Positions 30,738 through 39,764 of a DNA stretch of 64,000 bases are shown piece by piece; position 1 is the first letter of the stretch, and each line of letters begins with the position of its first letter. The notes under the pieces are model-generated. The model was not told the DNA's origin, ran no database searches, and saw only the letters and a list, made by a program, of their open reading frames with translations. A program made the translations under genes and the position numbers. The DNA is from Ahrensia sp. GTDB lineage: Bacteria > Pseudomonadota > Alphaproteobacteria > Rhizobiales > Rhizobiaceae. The DNA lies in NCBI GenBank assembly GCA_028817895.1, contig JAPPOQ010000026.1, positions 1 to 64,000 on the forward strand, written 5' to 3'.

Positions 30738-32264
30738 TCAAAAATTGAAGTAGATGAACTCCGTCATATCGTTGAGCCTGTAGAGCTGAATCAGAGCCAC
30801 GACGGCGACTGCGGACATCGCCACACTCCAGGCCGGTCGCGGGGTCCACAACAGTGCGGCACGTTGACCAAAGCTGTTCGACAGCTCTTTTGCCGTATCG
30901 ATGACTGGTCGATAGCGACGTGTGATTTCGATGCTGTTGGGCATTGCCGTCACGATGATCCACATGATGGCGATGGCAAAGACGGCGAATGCCGCATCGC
31001 TGAACAGGACGACCGATTCGACTACGAGTGGAGATTGGGACGGAACAAACATGGCGTGAAGCATCGCCACGGCACCACCAAAAGTCTCGGCGCGGAAGAA
31101 CACCCATGCGATCACAACGGCCAGCATGGTGAGGAACCATGAGCCGATCATAGCGATCGGGGTGGGCACGATCGCGAGCAGCTGGTAGCGCCCCTTAAGG
31201 TCACGCCAGAAATGGTTGATGACCAGATAGCTGCCATGCAGCCCGCCCCAGATGACGAAGTTCCAACCCGCCCCATGCCACAAACCGCCCAGCAGCATTG
31301 TCGCCAACAGATTGCCGTGGCGACCGAGGATCCCGGACCGGTTCCCGCCAAGCGCGATGTAGAGATAGTCCCGCAGAAAACGCGACAAAGTGATGTGCCA
31401 ACGCCGCCAGAAGTCGCTGATCGAAAGCGCCTTATAGGGCGAGTTGAAATTGATCGGTAGCTTGATGCCAAACATGCGCGCAAGGCCCAGCGCCATGTCG
31501 CAATAGCCGGAGAAATCAAAATAGATCTGGAATGTGTAGGCCAGGGCGCCGATCCAAGCTGCGTCCATTGCCAGAGTCTGTCCGCCATCGGCTGCTGCGA
31601 AAGCTGCATTGGCAAAGGGTGCGATACCATCCGCCAGGACAATCTTCTTGAACAGGCCTATGCAAAACAGTGCCGCACCAACGAGCAGGTTAAGACCGGT
31701 GCGGCTGACAAAGTTCGAAAGCTGGAACTGCGGAATCGTGTCCTTTTGCAGCACGATCGGACCGGCAATCAGTTGCGGGAAGAACGTGACGAAGAGGACG
31801 TAGCGCTTGAAGTCGCACTCCTCGAGTTGACCACGCCACGTGTCCAGAAGGAATGAGATCTGCTGGAACGTGAAAAAAGAGATCGCCAACGGCAAAACGA
31901 CTCCGAGCGCCTCGTGACTGCCTCCAAATGCTGCTGCGATGTTTCCAATCAAGAAGTCTGCATATTTGAACCAAGCGAGCAGCGCCAGATTGCCCACAAT
32001 GCCGACGACAAGCAGCGCCCGCGACCTCCTGCGTATCAAAACGCGGTGCAGCGCGTAGTTCGCGCCAACCGAACCCAGCAGCAGCAGCAGATGCAACGGG
32101 CTCCACCAGCAATAAAAGGCCAGCGACGCCGCGATCAGCCACCAGATGATGGCGTTTTCCATCCGCAGCCAACGCAAGAGCAGGAAGATGCCAAGCACCG
32201 GCGGGAGGAACAGATAGATGAATTCGAGCGATGAGAAGACCATGCCGCTAGCTCTTTCTTCCAA
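30738..32264 (-). CDS. algI: MBOAT O-acyltransferase (AlgI-like)
   Basis: Multi-TM MBOAT with GGLWHGAGWNFVIWGGLHG, LPINFNSPYKALSISDFWRRWHITLSRFLRDYLYIALGGNR. Upstream start choice uncertain. Confidence 0.9.
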   Translation of the reverse strand: MEERASGMVFSSLEFIYLFLPPVLGIFLLLRWLRMENAIIWWLIAASLAFYCWWSPLHLLLLLGSVGANYALHRVLIRRRSRALLVVGIVGNLALLAWFKYADFLIGNIAAAFGGSHEALGVVLPLAISFFTFQQISFLLDTWRGQLEECDFKRYVLFVTFFPQLIAGPIVLQKDTIPQFQLSNFVSRTGLNLLVGAALFCIGLFKKIVLADGIAPFANAAFAAADGGQTLAMDAAWIGALAYTFQIYFDFSGYCDMALGLARMFGIKLPINFNSPYKALSISDFWRRWHITLSRFLRDYLYIALGGNRSGILGRHGNLLATMLLGGLWHGAGWNFVIWGGLHGSYLVINHFWRDLKGRYQLLAIVPTPIAMIGSWFLTMLAVVIAWVFFRAETFGGAVAMLHAMFVPSQSPLVVESVVLFSDAAFAVFAIAIMWIIVTAMPNSIEITRRYRPVIDTAKELSNSFGQRAALLWTPRPAWSVAMSAVAVVALIQLYRLNDMTEFIYFNF

Positions 32265-33657
32265 AACGGGTGATAACCGTCGCGCCGGTCAGCGGTAATG
32301 TTTGTGAAGGCTCGTCAATGAGCGTATCAGCGGATGTTGCGTTTGGCCCAAGTATCGCTTCGTTGACTGTGAACTCAGATTGCGGTTCAGCTTGTTGTGC
32401 CTGTTTGGCTGTCCGCGAAATCGGTTCGACACTTGCCGGTACCTCTGTTTCAGGCTGTGCAAATACCGCGGACCGAAGTTCGACCATGTCCGGCGCGACG
32501 ACGGTTCTGGCCAATAGGCCGCGCGACCCTGCGTGGCCGAGCCTCGAGCCGTGTTCCAGAAGTTCAACCGCTCGGGCTGGATCTTTCTCGACCAAATCGC
32601 CGGCAAGATACAACTTTGCCAGTTCAACCATCGAGCCGGGATGGGTGGCAGCAGCGCCCCGTCTGAGCAGTTCTACGGCTTCAGGCCGGGGCAGACCGAA
32701 ACGCTGGAGAAGGTGAAGGCGCCCCAGATCGGTCAGTGCCCCCGCATGATTTACAGCGGCGGCTTCGTTCAGCAAACGCAATGCTTCCTGGGCGTCCGGG
32801 CCGTCTTTCGCTTTTCTGAGCAAGAGCCTTGCCAGTTCGGCCTTTGCTCCAGCGTCTCCATAGTTGGAAGACTGGCGAAGCCAGAAACGAGCTTTGACCA
32901 AATCGAGAGGCCTGAACTGACCACGCAAATAGATCCGCCCCAAAGCCTTTGCAGCCGTAGCGCGCCCGGCATAGGCTTCCTTTTCCAGGAACGGCAGCAC
33001 ATTTTCGACCAGCCCGCGTATGTCGGGCAGGTTTTCCGCCAGCCGGGCATCCTTGGACACGGCGTCAAGGAAAGACTGCACCGTTCTGGTGGAGCTGCTG
33101 CGCGCTGCTACTGTAAAGTGCTCCAGTGCCTTTTCATTGTCTACCGGGACACCTATTCCTAAAGCATAGTGTCTTGCAATTTTTACATGGGCCCTCTGAA
33201 AACCGAGCTTGGCTGCTTGGGAAAACCACTCGAAAGAGGACTCCAGATCGTCCTTGTCAGATGATTTGCCAAGCAGTCTGGCCAGCTCAAATGCGGCTTC
33301 ACCATTTCTCTTGAAGTTGTGCTTTGCAGCAAGAAGCAGGGTCCTGCGTGCCTCGTCGACATTGATCGCTACGCCTTTGCCTCGTTCAAGAAGCTTGGCA
33401 TATTCCAGCATGGCTTCGGGGTTGGACTGGTCTGCGAGTTCTTTGAATGCGGTTGCGGCCTCTGCCCAGTTTCCCTGCTTGCGCAAAGTACGCGCCTCGC
33501 TGAAGGCCTGTTTGGTGATCTCGCTATTGAGATCGCCGACGCCGGACCGCGTGGAGGGATAAAGCAGCGCGGAACAGCACAGAGCGCCCAGAAACCCTGC
33601 GATGATGATGGAGCGTTTGGCTGTGCTGAGATGTGTCTTCGTTTCTGCGTTAGCCAT
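32248..33657 (-). CDS. Sel1-like/TPR repeat protein (AlgK-like)
   Basis: N-terminal TM and repeated Sel1 motifs (AMLEYAKLLERGKGVAINVDEARRTL, AAKALGRIYLRGQFRPLDLVKARFWLRQSSNYGDAGAKAELARLL). Confidence 0.82.
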   Translation of the reverse strand: MANAETKTHLSTAKRSIIIAGFLGALCCSALLYPSTRSGVGDLNSEITKQAFSEARTLRKQGNWAEAATAFKELADQSNPEAMLEYAKLLERGKGVAINVDEARRTLLLAAKHNFKRNGEAAFELARLLGKSSDKDDLESSFEWFSQAAKLGFQRAHVKIARHYALGIGVPVDNEKALEHFTVAARSSSTRTVQSFLDAVSKDARLAENLPDIRGLVENVLPFLEKEAYAGRATAAKALGRIYLRGQFRPLDLVKARFWLRQSSNYGDAGAKAELARLLLRKAKDGPDAQEALRLLNEAAAVNHAGALTDLGRLHLLQRFGLPRPEAVELLRRGAAATHPGSMVELAKLYLAGDLVEKDPARAVELLEHGSRLGHAGSRGLLARTVVAPDMVELRSAVFAQPETEVPASVEPISRTAKQAQQAEPQSEFTVNEAILGPNATSADTLIDEPSQTLPLTGATVITRFGRKS

Positions 33658-34840
33658 GGGTCACCTCAGTCCACACACGGCAGGACTGCCCTTCAACAAA
33701 GCTGTCCGCCGCGGGTGTCAAAGTACGCTCCGGTGACGGGCAACGCAGTGTCTTGCGTCTCCTTTCAATGCGCTTGGCCTGCTGTTCGTTAGTGCCAAGC
33801 ACAGTCATGATTTCGCCAACAATTCGCCGGGCCACTTTTGAGTTGAAATGATAGGCATCGGTGAAGTTGCCGAGGTCACGTGTGATCGCGCTGTCGAAGT
33901 CGAGGTCGATTACCGGAGCCAGGGCAGTCAGTTCACGACGAAACAGATCGTTCATGCGCGTCAGACCATAGGCGTCGATCGTGTGCTGCATTTCGATAAC
34001 CGTGGGCGGAATGACAAAGATCAGGCGGCGATCGGGGCGAGCGTCCGCCCATTGTGCCATCTCTTCCACCATGCCCATATATCGGCTGGAAAACTGAAAG
34101 CCCTTCCAGTCGGAACGGGCGTTGCGCGTCACCTGCCGTTCAAATTTGGGAGGCAGTTCACGCGCCGGCAAATTTGACGCGTTTGCTGAAACGACATCCG
34201 GCAGCAACAGTGTGTCGGCATCGGCCTGGCCCGGCTCGCCCAGACTGGACGCCAGGACGTCGTTCACAAGCGACGGGGTCAGCGTTTCCATGGTTTTCGC
34301 CAGCCAGGGATTGCGTTCCTTCAAGACCCGCCAGGACTGCTTGGCCACGAACCAGTTTTTCAGATAGGCGACAGGTGACGCAGTTGCCTTGCGCGCTTCA
34401 GGCACGCGATTGAGACCGCCCTTATGCGTTTCATCCAAGCTGCGCAGTTGGATGCCAACGACCAGCGTCTTGAGTTTTGGATCGTTCTTGATGGCTTGGA
34501 AAGTGGAGTGAATCTCGGGGATCGTGCCGCCGCCATAGGCAAAGTTGAAGGCCGGTGCTGCGCCATATTCGTACCAGTACTTGTCGCGCAGCGCACGAGC
34601 GCGGCTGTCGCCAAGAATGACGATCTGTGCATCGCGCTTGTAATGAGCGAATTTCCAAAGCGGGTAGTGTTTCTTTTCAGCTGTTTCGCGCTGCGCCTTG
34701 CTGAGCTGCCCGCTGCGAAACATCTCATAGGGATCAATGGAGTAATTTAGCCATGCCGGTGTAGCGCCGAGCATTACGGCGGCGAGCAACAATCCGCCGC
34801 AACTGGCATATTGAAGGCGTTTTGAAGTCCGACCGGGCAT
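33650..34840 (-). CDS. Membrane-anchored SGNH-type protein, putative polysaccharide O-acetylation component (AlgJ/AlgX-like role)
   Basis: N-terminal TM, VILGDSRARALRDKY (GDS block) and FTDAYHFNSKVA (Asp-x-x-His). Start at 34840 (MPGRTSKRL) supported by SD GGAAG and by the sigma-54 element lying upstream of it. Confidence 0.75.
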   Translation of the reverse strand: MPGRTSKRLQYASCGGLLLAAVMLGATPAWLNYSIDPYEMFRSGQLSKAQRETAEKKHYPLWKFAHYKRDAQIVILGDSRARALRDKYWYEYGAAPAFNFAYGGGTIPEIHSTFQAIKNDPKLKTLVVGIQLRSLDETHKGGLNRVPEARKATASPVAYLKNWFVAKQSWRVLKERNPWLAKTMETLTPSLVNDVLASSLGEPGQADADTLLLPDVVSANASNLPARELPPKFERQVTRNARSDWKGFQFSSRYMGMVEEMAQWADARPDRRLIFVIPPTVIEMQHTIDAYGLTRMNDLFRRELTALAPVIDLDFDSAITRDLGNFTDAYHFNSKVARRIVGEIMTVLGTNEQQAKRIERRRKTLRCPSPERTLTPAADSFVEGQSCRVWTEVTHG

Positions 34841-34880
34841 TGTTGGCTTCCGCGCGTAAGAGAGGATTTGCAACACGCGA

Positions 34881-34896
34881 TGCAAATGTTGTGCCA
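34881..34896 (-). promoter_or_regulatory. Sigma-54 -24/-12 promoter upstream of the SGNH-Sel1-MBOAT unit
   Basis: Minus strand TGGCACA-ACAT-TTGCA, matching TGGCAC-N5-TTGCW exactly. Confidence 0.82.
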
Positions 34897-34966
34897 TCAA
34901 CGGTCAAAAATATTCGACGTTTTTTCAATATGTTATATGCTTTTTATGTCGTGTCGGCGCACGGTC

Positions 34967-34985
34967 TCGCATTCTGCAATTGCGA
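34967..34985. promoter_or_regulatory. Imperfect palindrome TCGCATT-CTGCA-ATTGCGA; candidate enhancer (UAS)
   Basis: 6 of 7 arm positions complementary; about 93 nt upstream of the -12 element, between the alg8-like stop and the promoter. Confidence 0.35.
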
Positions 34986-34994
34986 TTTGCAAGC

Positions 34995-36611
34995 TCACAG
35001 CGAAGCAAGGGTAGGCAAGATATCGCGCAGTTCCTCAGCCGAGGGCAGGTCCACCAATGTTGTGTAATGAACCGTGCCGACAAACAGCAGGGTGACGGCA
35101 ACCATGGTGCACCAGCGAGCCATCCACATGCGGTACAGCTCAAGAAGCTGCGAGCCGTCGCCGCCTGCCGTTTGGTTGCCGCGGTTGGACCAGCGCTGCT
35201 TCGACAAGCGGAAGATACAGTAGACCTTCACCGAGGCATTGATGAGCTGATTGAGATAGAGAATCCATGGGTAAGACATCTCGACGCGGCGCGAATAACC
35301 AAACAGAAACAGCGACAGCAGAAGGCGGCTCAGAGCGATCAGCACAAGATAGCCAATGATGTAATTGAAGCCGGAAAGGAAGGTCGCGGAAACAGCCAGA
35401 ACCGGGCTCACAAGCATCGTCCACATGGAAAGACGTTGGTCGACCAGGCACCACCAGATGAAGAAGGGCATCGCGCGTGGGCCAAGCTTGATGGCGCGTG
35501 AACCATTGCGCAGCATATTGCCCGACCAGCGTCGAAAATTCTGTACCATGCGCTCCATACCGGAGCCTTCGATCACCTCGATCGTGTAGCCAAGCGCATC
35601 GGGTACGTAGCGCATGTGGCTGCCCTGTTTGAGCATGTAATACCAGGTGCTCTTGTCGTCGCCGGAAAGGAACCGGAATTTTCCAGACAACCAGTGCTCC
35701 AGATGATCTGCTTCCAGCAGACGAATGAACTCAAGCTGTTTGAGATTCTTGGCGCGAAAAACCGACATGCGGCCGGTTAAGGTGAGAACGCGGCCGGAAA
35801 GCGCGTGGCTTTGCATGGCCAGGCGGCGTTGCGAGAAGCGCATCTTCAGCCAGGTTTCGATCCAACGCGGGCCGATGCAGATGACCTCTTCATCCGTCGT
35901 GCAGGCCTGAAGATCCGGATAGAGCTTGAACAGCGGCATGCAACGGCTCACCGCGCCCTCGGCAAGCACGAAATCACCATCCATGAAGATGACGAGATCA
36001 TCGTCCAGAACGGGCAAGCGACACATTGCCCTCAGCACCAGACCGATTGCGGCGCGCTTGCCGGATACATTCTGGCGAATGATGCGCAATGTGATGTCCA
36101 CATCTCGTGCTTCGCGGTACAAAAAGTCCTGAATGATGTCTTCGTCATAGCGATCAGAGGACCCAAGCCAGATGGTGCCTGGAACGCCGGAGGCCACAAT
36201 CTCCTTGACGATGGAGCGCACAACCATCTCAGTGATTTCGCGATGCTCGCGATAGGTGGTCATCATGAAATGCATGTGACGTGGTCGCCAACCGCTGTTC
36301 CAGATTTTCTGGCCCTCGCTGCGCATTTTGGGATAGACGAACCGGCCATAGATGGTTGCTCGAACCGCATGGGTGAACCACCAGCCATAGCGCCACAGCC
36401 CCAAGCCACCGATTGTGAACGTCACGCTCAGCGTGACCGGGTCGAACAACGAATTGGGAATCGTCAGAAGAATGATCAGGCAGACGGCAACATAAAGGAA
36501 AATCTGAAACAGAATGGCCGGCGTCCATTTCTGCAGACCTTTGGGCCAGTAGGTCGGATCATCGACATTGCTTGCCGTATGGTAGCGGACCCGATCAAAT
36601 CGACTGTCCAT
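34995..36611 (-). CDS. alg8: Alg8-like GT2 glycosyltransferase (putative polymannuronate/uronan synthase)
   Basis: TM segments, FMDGDFVL, LSGDDKSTWYYMLKQG, NFRRWSGNMLRNGSRAIKLGPRAMPFFIWW, WRYGWWFTHAVRATIYGRFVYPK, all Alg8-family features. Confidence 0.88.
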   Translation of the reverse strand: MDSRFDRVRYHTASNVDDPTYWPKGLQKWTPAILFQIFLYVAVCLIILLTIPNSLFDPVTLSVTFTIGGLGLWRYGWWFTHAVRATIYGRFVYPKMRSEGQKIWNSGWRPRHMHFMMTTYREHREITEMVVRSIVKEIVASGVPGTIWLGSSDRYDEDIIQDFLYREARDVDITLRIIRQNVSGKRAAIGLVLRAMCRLPVLDDDLVIFMDGDFVLAEGAVSRCMPLFKLYPDLQACTTDEEVICIGPRWIETWLKMRFSQRRLAMQSHALSGRVLTLTGRMSVFRAKNLKQLEFIRLLEADHLEHWLSGKFRFLSGDDKSTWYYMLKQGSHMRYVPDALGYTIEVIEGSGMERMVQNFRRWSGNMLRNGSRAIKLGPRAMPFFIWWCLVDQRLSMWTMLVSPVLAVSATFLSGFNYIIGYLVLIALSRLLLSLFLFGYSRRVEMSYPWILYLNQLINASVKVYCIFRLSKQRWSNRGNQTAGGDGSQLLELYRMWMARWCTMVAVTLLFVGTVHYTTLVDLPSAEELRDILPTLASL

Positions 36612-38211
36612 CGAATTGCTCCCTGCCGGACCAGGTCAGGACTGAACTGATGCTGTGATAGATGTCGTTGGTCTGGCGTTTTGAAAACACCACCACGGCA
36701 GGCAGGCCGGCGCTGATTTCATCGCGGGGGATTGCCGACAGGTTGAGTCGCAACGAAACAGCGGCGCTCTTCTCACGTCCGTCCTTCCAAGAGTAGTGCG
36801 AGCGGTCCGAATTGATGAATGTCGAGTTTCGGTCGATCATGGTGACTTTGGCTTCGATGTGCTGGCCAAGTGACGGCAGGAAAACCTTGGCTTCGTCATT
36901 AAGACCAACATTGAGCACCTGTTCCTGATCCAGAAATGCGGTGACAGTCGGTTCCACGCGCTGCTCGATGGTCAGGAGGGGAGCGTTGCGCAGCACATTT
37001 GTGTGCGCGGCCTGTTGAAGCGAGACGATCTTGCCATCATAGGGAGCCAGGATCGACATCGCTGTGCGCTGACGCTCCAGCTTCTCCAACTGCATGTGAA
37101 TCGTTTTCACGCGCGAGTTTGCTTCTTCGATTTCAAGGGCAAACACATCGAGATCGGCCACAAACTCCTTGTGATTGAAATGCTTGCGGCCCGAGACGGA
37201 ATCCATGGCCGTTGTCCGCTCAAGCTCGTATTCAGCATCTTTCAGCCGGGATTCGGCCTGTGCCCGTTCCTTCGTCGCAAGTTCCAGCTTGTTGGCCGTC
37301 ACAAGCTTTTTCTTGTAGAGCTTGGCAAGGCGCTCATAGGCTGTGTCAGCGGCCTCAAGCGCTTCGCGAGCGGACGTCACCTTTGCTTCAGCAATTTGCC
37401 TGTCGGTGCGGCTGATCACCTGATACAGCTTCATGCGGTTTTCTTCGATGCGATACTTCTGTTGAGCGCGGCGCTGGTCGCGAAGGGCCGCATCCAGCTC
37501 GATACGCTTCTCGGTCAGATCGCTCTCAAAGCGCGCATTTTCTATGCGGGCGATTTCCTGGCCTTGCTCAACACTTGCGCCCATTTCGAAACGGACCGGG
37601 CGAATGATCCCGTCAATGGGCATCTTGATGGTTGCGAGCGGTGCAGAAACCACGGCGGAGCGCACTTCCATACGCATCGTGTTTGAATACATGAGGACGC
37701 CGAGATAGCCGAATGTCAGCAGACCCAGGATCGAGTAGAAGGCCGTCATGACGATTGTCTTGACCGGTAAACGGTTGACGGGAGCATCACTCGCCGGGTT
37801 TGGGTCGGGCTTGGTGGAAATCGGTGTGACGGGAACGTCAATACGGCAGATCGTGTCATCGACGCTCGCCATATTGCCGCGCACAAGATCATCAATAAAG
37901 TGGTTGAGCAGGTCGCGAGCGCGTTCGCTCAGCTCACCAAATTCGTAGCATACGCCGTGGCTTTCCTTGATGACGCGAACCACATAGGCGTCGACCTCAA
38001 AGGAGATGTCAAAACCCTGAAAGGGAACCTGAAGGGTGAGAGTCTGTTTGACCTTGTTGGCGGGCAACTCCAGAGGATAGCCGTCAAGGCGCAGGCCTCC
38101 AAGGCTCCAATCCGTAGCTGTGAGCACGCTTCCATCGTCAAGTATCACCTTCATCGGCGCATTGACGCGGTGGTGGCGACGCTGGCTAGGTTTCTCTCTG
38201 ACGACTTTCAT
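36595..38211 (-). CDS. alg44: Alg44-like protein: N-terminal PilZ domain, TM and HlyD-type membrane-fusion region
   Basis: PilZ residues QRRHHR (RxxxR) and DWSLGG (DxSxxG); TM; biotinyl-lipoyl-like/HlyD coiled coil. Start at 38211 (MKVVREKPSQ) preceded by SD GGAG; the track start at 38238 lies at or upstream of the expected TSS. Confidence 0.86.
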   Translation of the reverse strand: MKVVREKPSQRRHHRVNAPMKVILDDGSVLTATDWSLGGLRLDGYPLELPANKVKQTLTLQVPFQGFDISFEVDAYVVRVIKESHGVCYEFGELSERARDLLNHFIDDLVRGNMASVDDTICRIDVPVTPISTKPDPNPASDAPVNRLPVKTIVMTAFYSILGLLTFGYLGVLMYSNTMRMEVRSAVVSAPLATIKMPIDGIIRPVRFEMGASVEQGQEIARIENARFESDLTEKRIELDAALRDQRRAQQKYRIEENRMKLYQVISRTDRQIAEAKVTSAREALEAADTAYERLAKLYKKKLVTANKLELATKERAQAESRLKDAEYELERTTAMDSVSGRKHFNHKEFVADLDVFALEIEEANSRVKTIHMQLEKLERQRTAMSILAPYDGKIVSLQQAAHTNVLRNAPLLTIEQRVEPTVTAFLDQEQVLNVGLNDEAKVFLPSLGQHIEAKVTMIDRNSTFINSDRSHYSWKDGREKSAAVSLRLNLSAIPRDEISAGLPAVVVFSKRQTNDIYHSISSVLTWSGREQFDGQSI

Positions 38212-38244
38212 GCCGAACTCCGCTTGAGGGGTCAACAATTATTT

Positions 38245-38260
38245 TGCAAGAAGTGTGCCA
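38245..38260 (-). promoter_or_regulatory. Sigma-54 -24/-12 promoter upstream of alg44-alg8
   Basis: Minus strand TGGCACA-CTTC-TTGCA, exact match to TGGCAC-N5-TTGCW. Confidence 0.85.
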
Positions 38261-38309
38261 GAGATAAAATCCATATATTACATAGTGTTGTGGTGTTCTT
38301 CAGTCTGCC

Positions 38310-38342
38310 AAAATGCAAACCGCAAAATCCAATTTGCATTTT
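38310..38342. promoter_or_regulatory. Inverted repeat AAAATGCAAA-N13-TTTGCATTTT; candidate enhancer for the adjacent regulator, or AT-rich hairpin after the regulator gene
   Basis: Perfect 10-bp arms, centre about 80 nt upstream of the -12 element. Confidence 0.45.
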
Positions 38343-38369
38343 GAAGCGGCGTTGCGGACGGTGTTTGCT

Positions 38370-39764
38370 TTACACTCCCGCCCAGCTTTCCTTCTTGCGA
38401 TAGACAGTTGAAGGGCTGAGTTGCAGAAGCTCTGCCGCTCTTGGAATGCTCCCGTCACAATGCGCGATCGTCGCTTCAATGAGATGCCGTTCCATGGCGT
38501 CATAGGGCTGTCCGATCTGCAGCGTGATTTGTGGATCTCCATCCGTCTCGGGTGCAGATTGGATTTGCGCGAAGCAGCCTGCCGTTGCCCCGCGCGGCCC
38601 GAAGGACAGCATTTCGGCAGTCAGGGTTGAACCTTCGTTCAAGATCACAGCTTTTCGGATCGTGTTTTGCAGCTCACGCACATTGCCGGGCCAATGATGC
38701 GCCTTGAGTGCCGCTTCCGCATCGGCGCTGAACTCCTCAAAATCCTTGCCTTCTTCCGGCGAGATCTGAGTGAGCAGAGATTTTGCAATTTCAACCACGT
38801 CATTGTCGCGTTCGCGCAGCGGCGGCAGCTCTATCGAGACGACGTGCAGGCGATAAAACAAATCTTCGCGGAACCTTCCCCTTTCCACTTCCTCTTGCGG
38901 ATCGCGATTGGTTGCGCAGACGATTCGCACATCCACCTTTTCGACCTTGTCACTGCCAACCTTCTGAACAGTACCAGTTTGCAAAAACCGCAGAAGTTTG
39001 GACTGCAGGGCCAGATCCATCTCGCAGATCTCATCGAGAAACAGCGTTCCACCATTGGCGGCCATGGCTGCACCCTCGCGGCTGGAAGTCGCTCCCGTGA
39101 AAGCGCCTTTGAGATGCCCGAAGATTTCGGATTCCATAAGGTCTTTGGGTATCGCCGCGCAGTTGAGCGCAACGAACGGCTTGTCCTTGCGTGCTGACGA
39201 CAAATGTATCGCCTGCGCACATACCTCTTTGCCGGTGCCGCTTTCGCCGGTCACAAAGACGCTGGCATTGGAGCGTCCCACCGCCTCGATCATCTTGTAG
39301 ACTGCAATCATCGGCAGGGATGAGCCGATGAAGCCGCCCACATTGGCCCGCTGATACGGCCTGGTGATTTCTTTAACTGCGCTTTGAAGTTTCTCGCGCT
39401 CCATGGCGTTTCGGACCGTCGTCAGCAACCGTTCCTGCGCGGCCGGTTTGACCACATAGTCATAGGCCCCCGCCTTCATGACATCGACGGCCGTCTTGAT
39501 CGATCCGGTTGACGTGACGACAACGACGGTGACGGGAATGTCTTCGGCGCGGATGACACTCATGATCTCAAAACCATCAATGTCCGGCAATTGAAGGTCC
39601 AGCAGGACGGCCTTGAACGTGCCATTTCGCAGTTGATTGAGTGCTTCTTCGCCAGTCGCAGCGTGAAGGGAGCTCAATCCAGCCCTTTTCAACCAGGATT
39701 CGTAGGTAAGCGCGATGGAGATCGCATCTTCGACAATGAGAATATCAGCGCTGGATTGTGTCAT
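38370..39764 (-). CDS. Sigma-54-dependent NtrC-family response regulator (REC-AAA+-Fis HTH)
   Basis: REC domain (LLDLQLPDIDGFE), GESGTGKE Walker A, GHLKGAFTGATSSREG (GAFTGA loop), LFLDEI, C-terminal Fis-type HTH. Confidence 0.96.
   Translation of the reverse strand: MTQSSADILIVEDAISIALTYESWLKRAGLSSLHAATGEEALNQLRNGTFKAVLLDLQLPDIDGFEIMSVIRAEDIPVTVVVVTSTGSIKTAVDVMKAGAYDYVVKPAAQERLLTTVRNAMEREKLQSAVKEITRPYQRANVGGFIGSSLPMIAVYKMIEAVGRSNASVFVTGESGTGKEVCAQAIHLSSARKDKPFVALNCAAIPKDLMESEIFGHLKGAFTGATSSREGAAMAANGGTLFLDEICEMDLALQSKLLRFLQTGTVQKVGSDKVEKVDVRIVCATNRDPQEEVERGRFREDLFYRLHVVSIELPPLRERDNDVVEIAKSLLTQISPEEGKDFEEFSADAEAALKAHHWPGNVRELQNTIRKAVILNEGSTLTAEMLSFGPRGATAGCFAQIQSAPETDGDPQITLQIGQPYDAMERHLIEATIAHCDGSIPRAAELLQLSPSTVYRKKESWAGV

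Noticed and set aside
38310-38342. Inverted repeat as a rho-independent terminator of the response regulator
   Set aside because: Stem is AT-rich with a 13-nt loop and no independent U-tract; position relative to the sigma-54 element fits an enhancer better, though a terminator role is not excluded.
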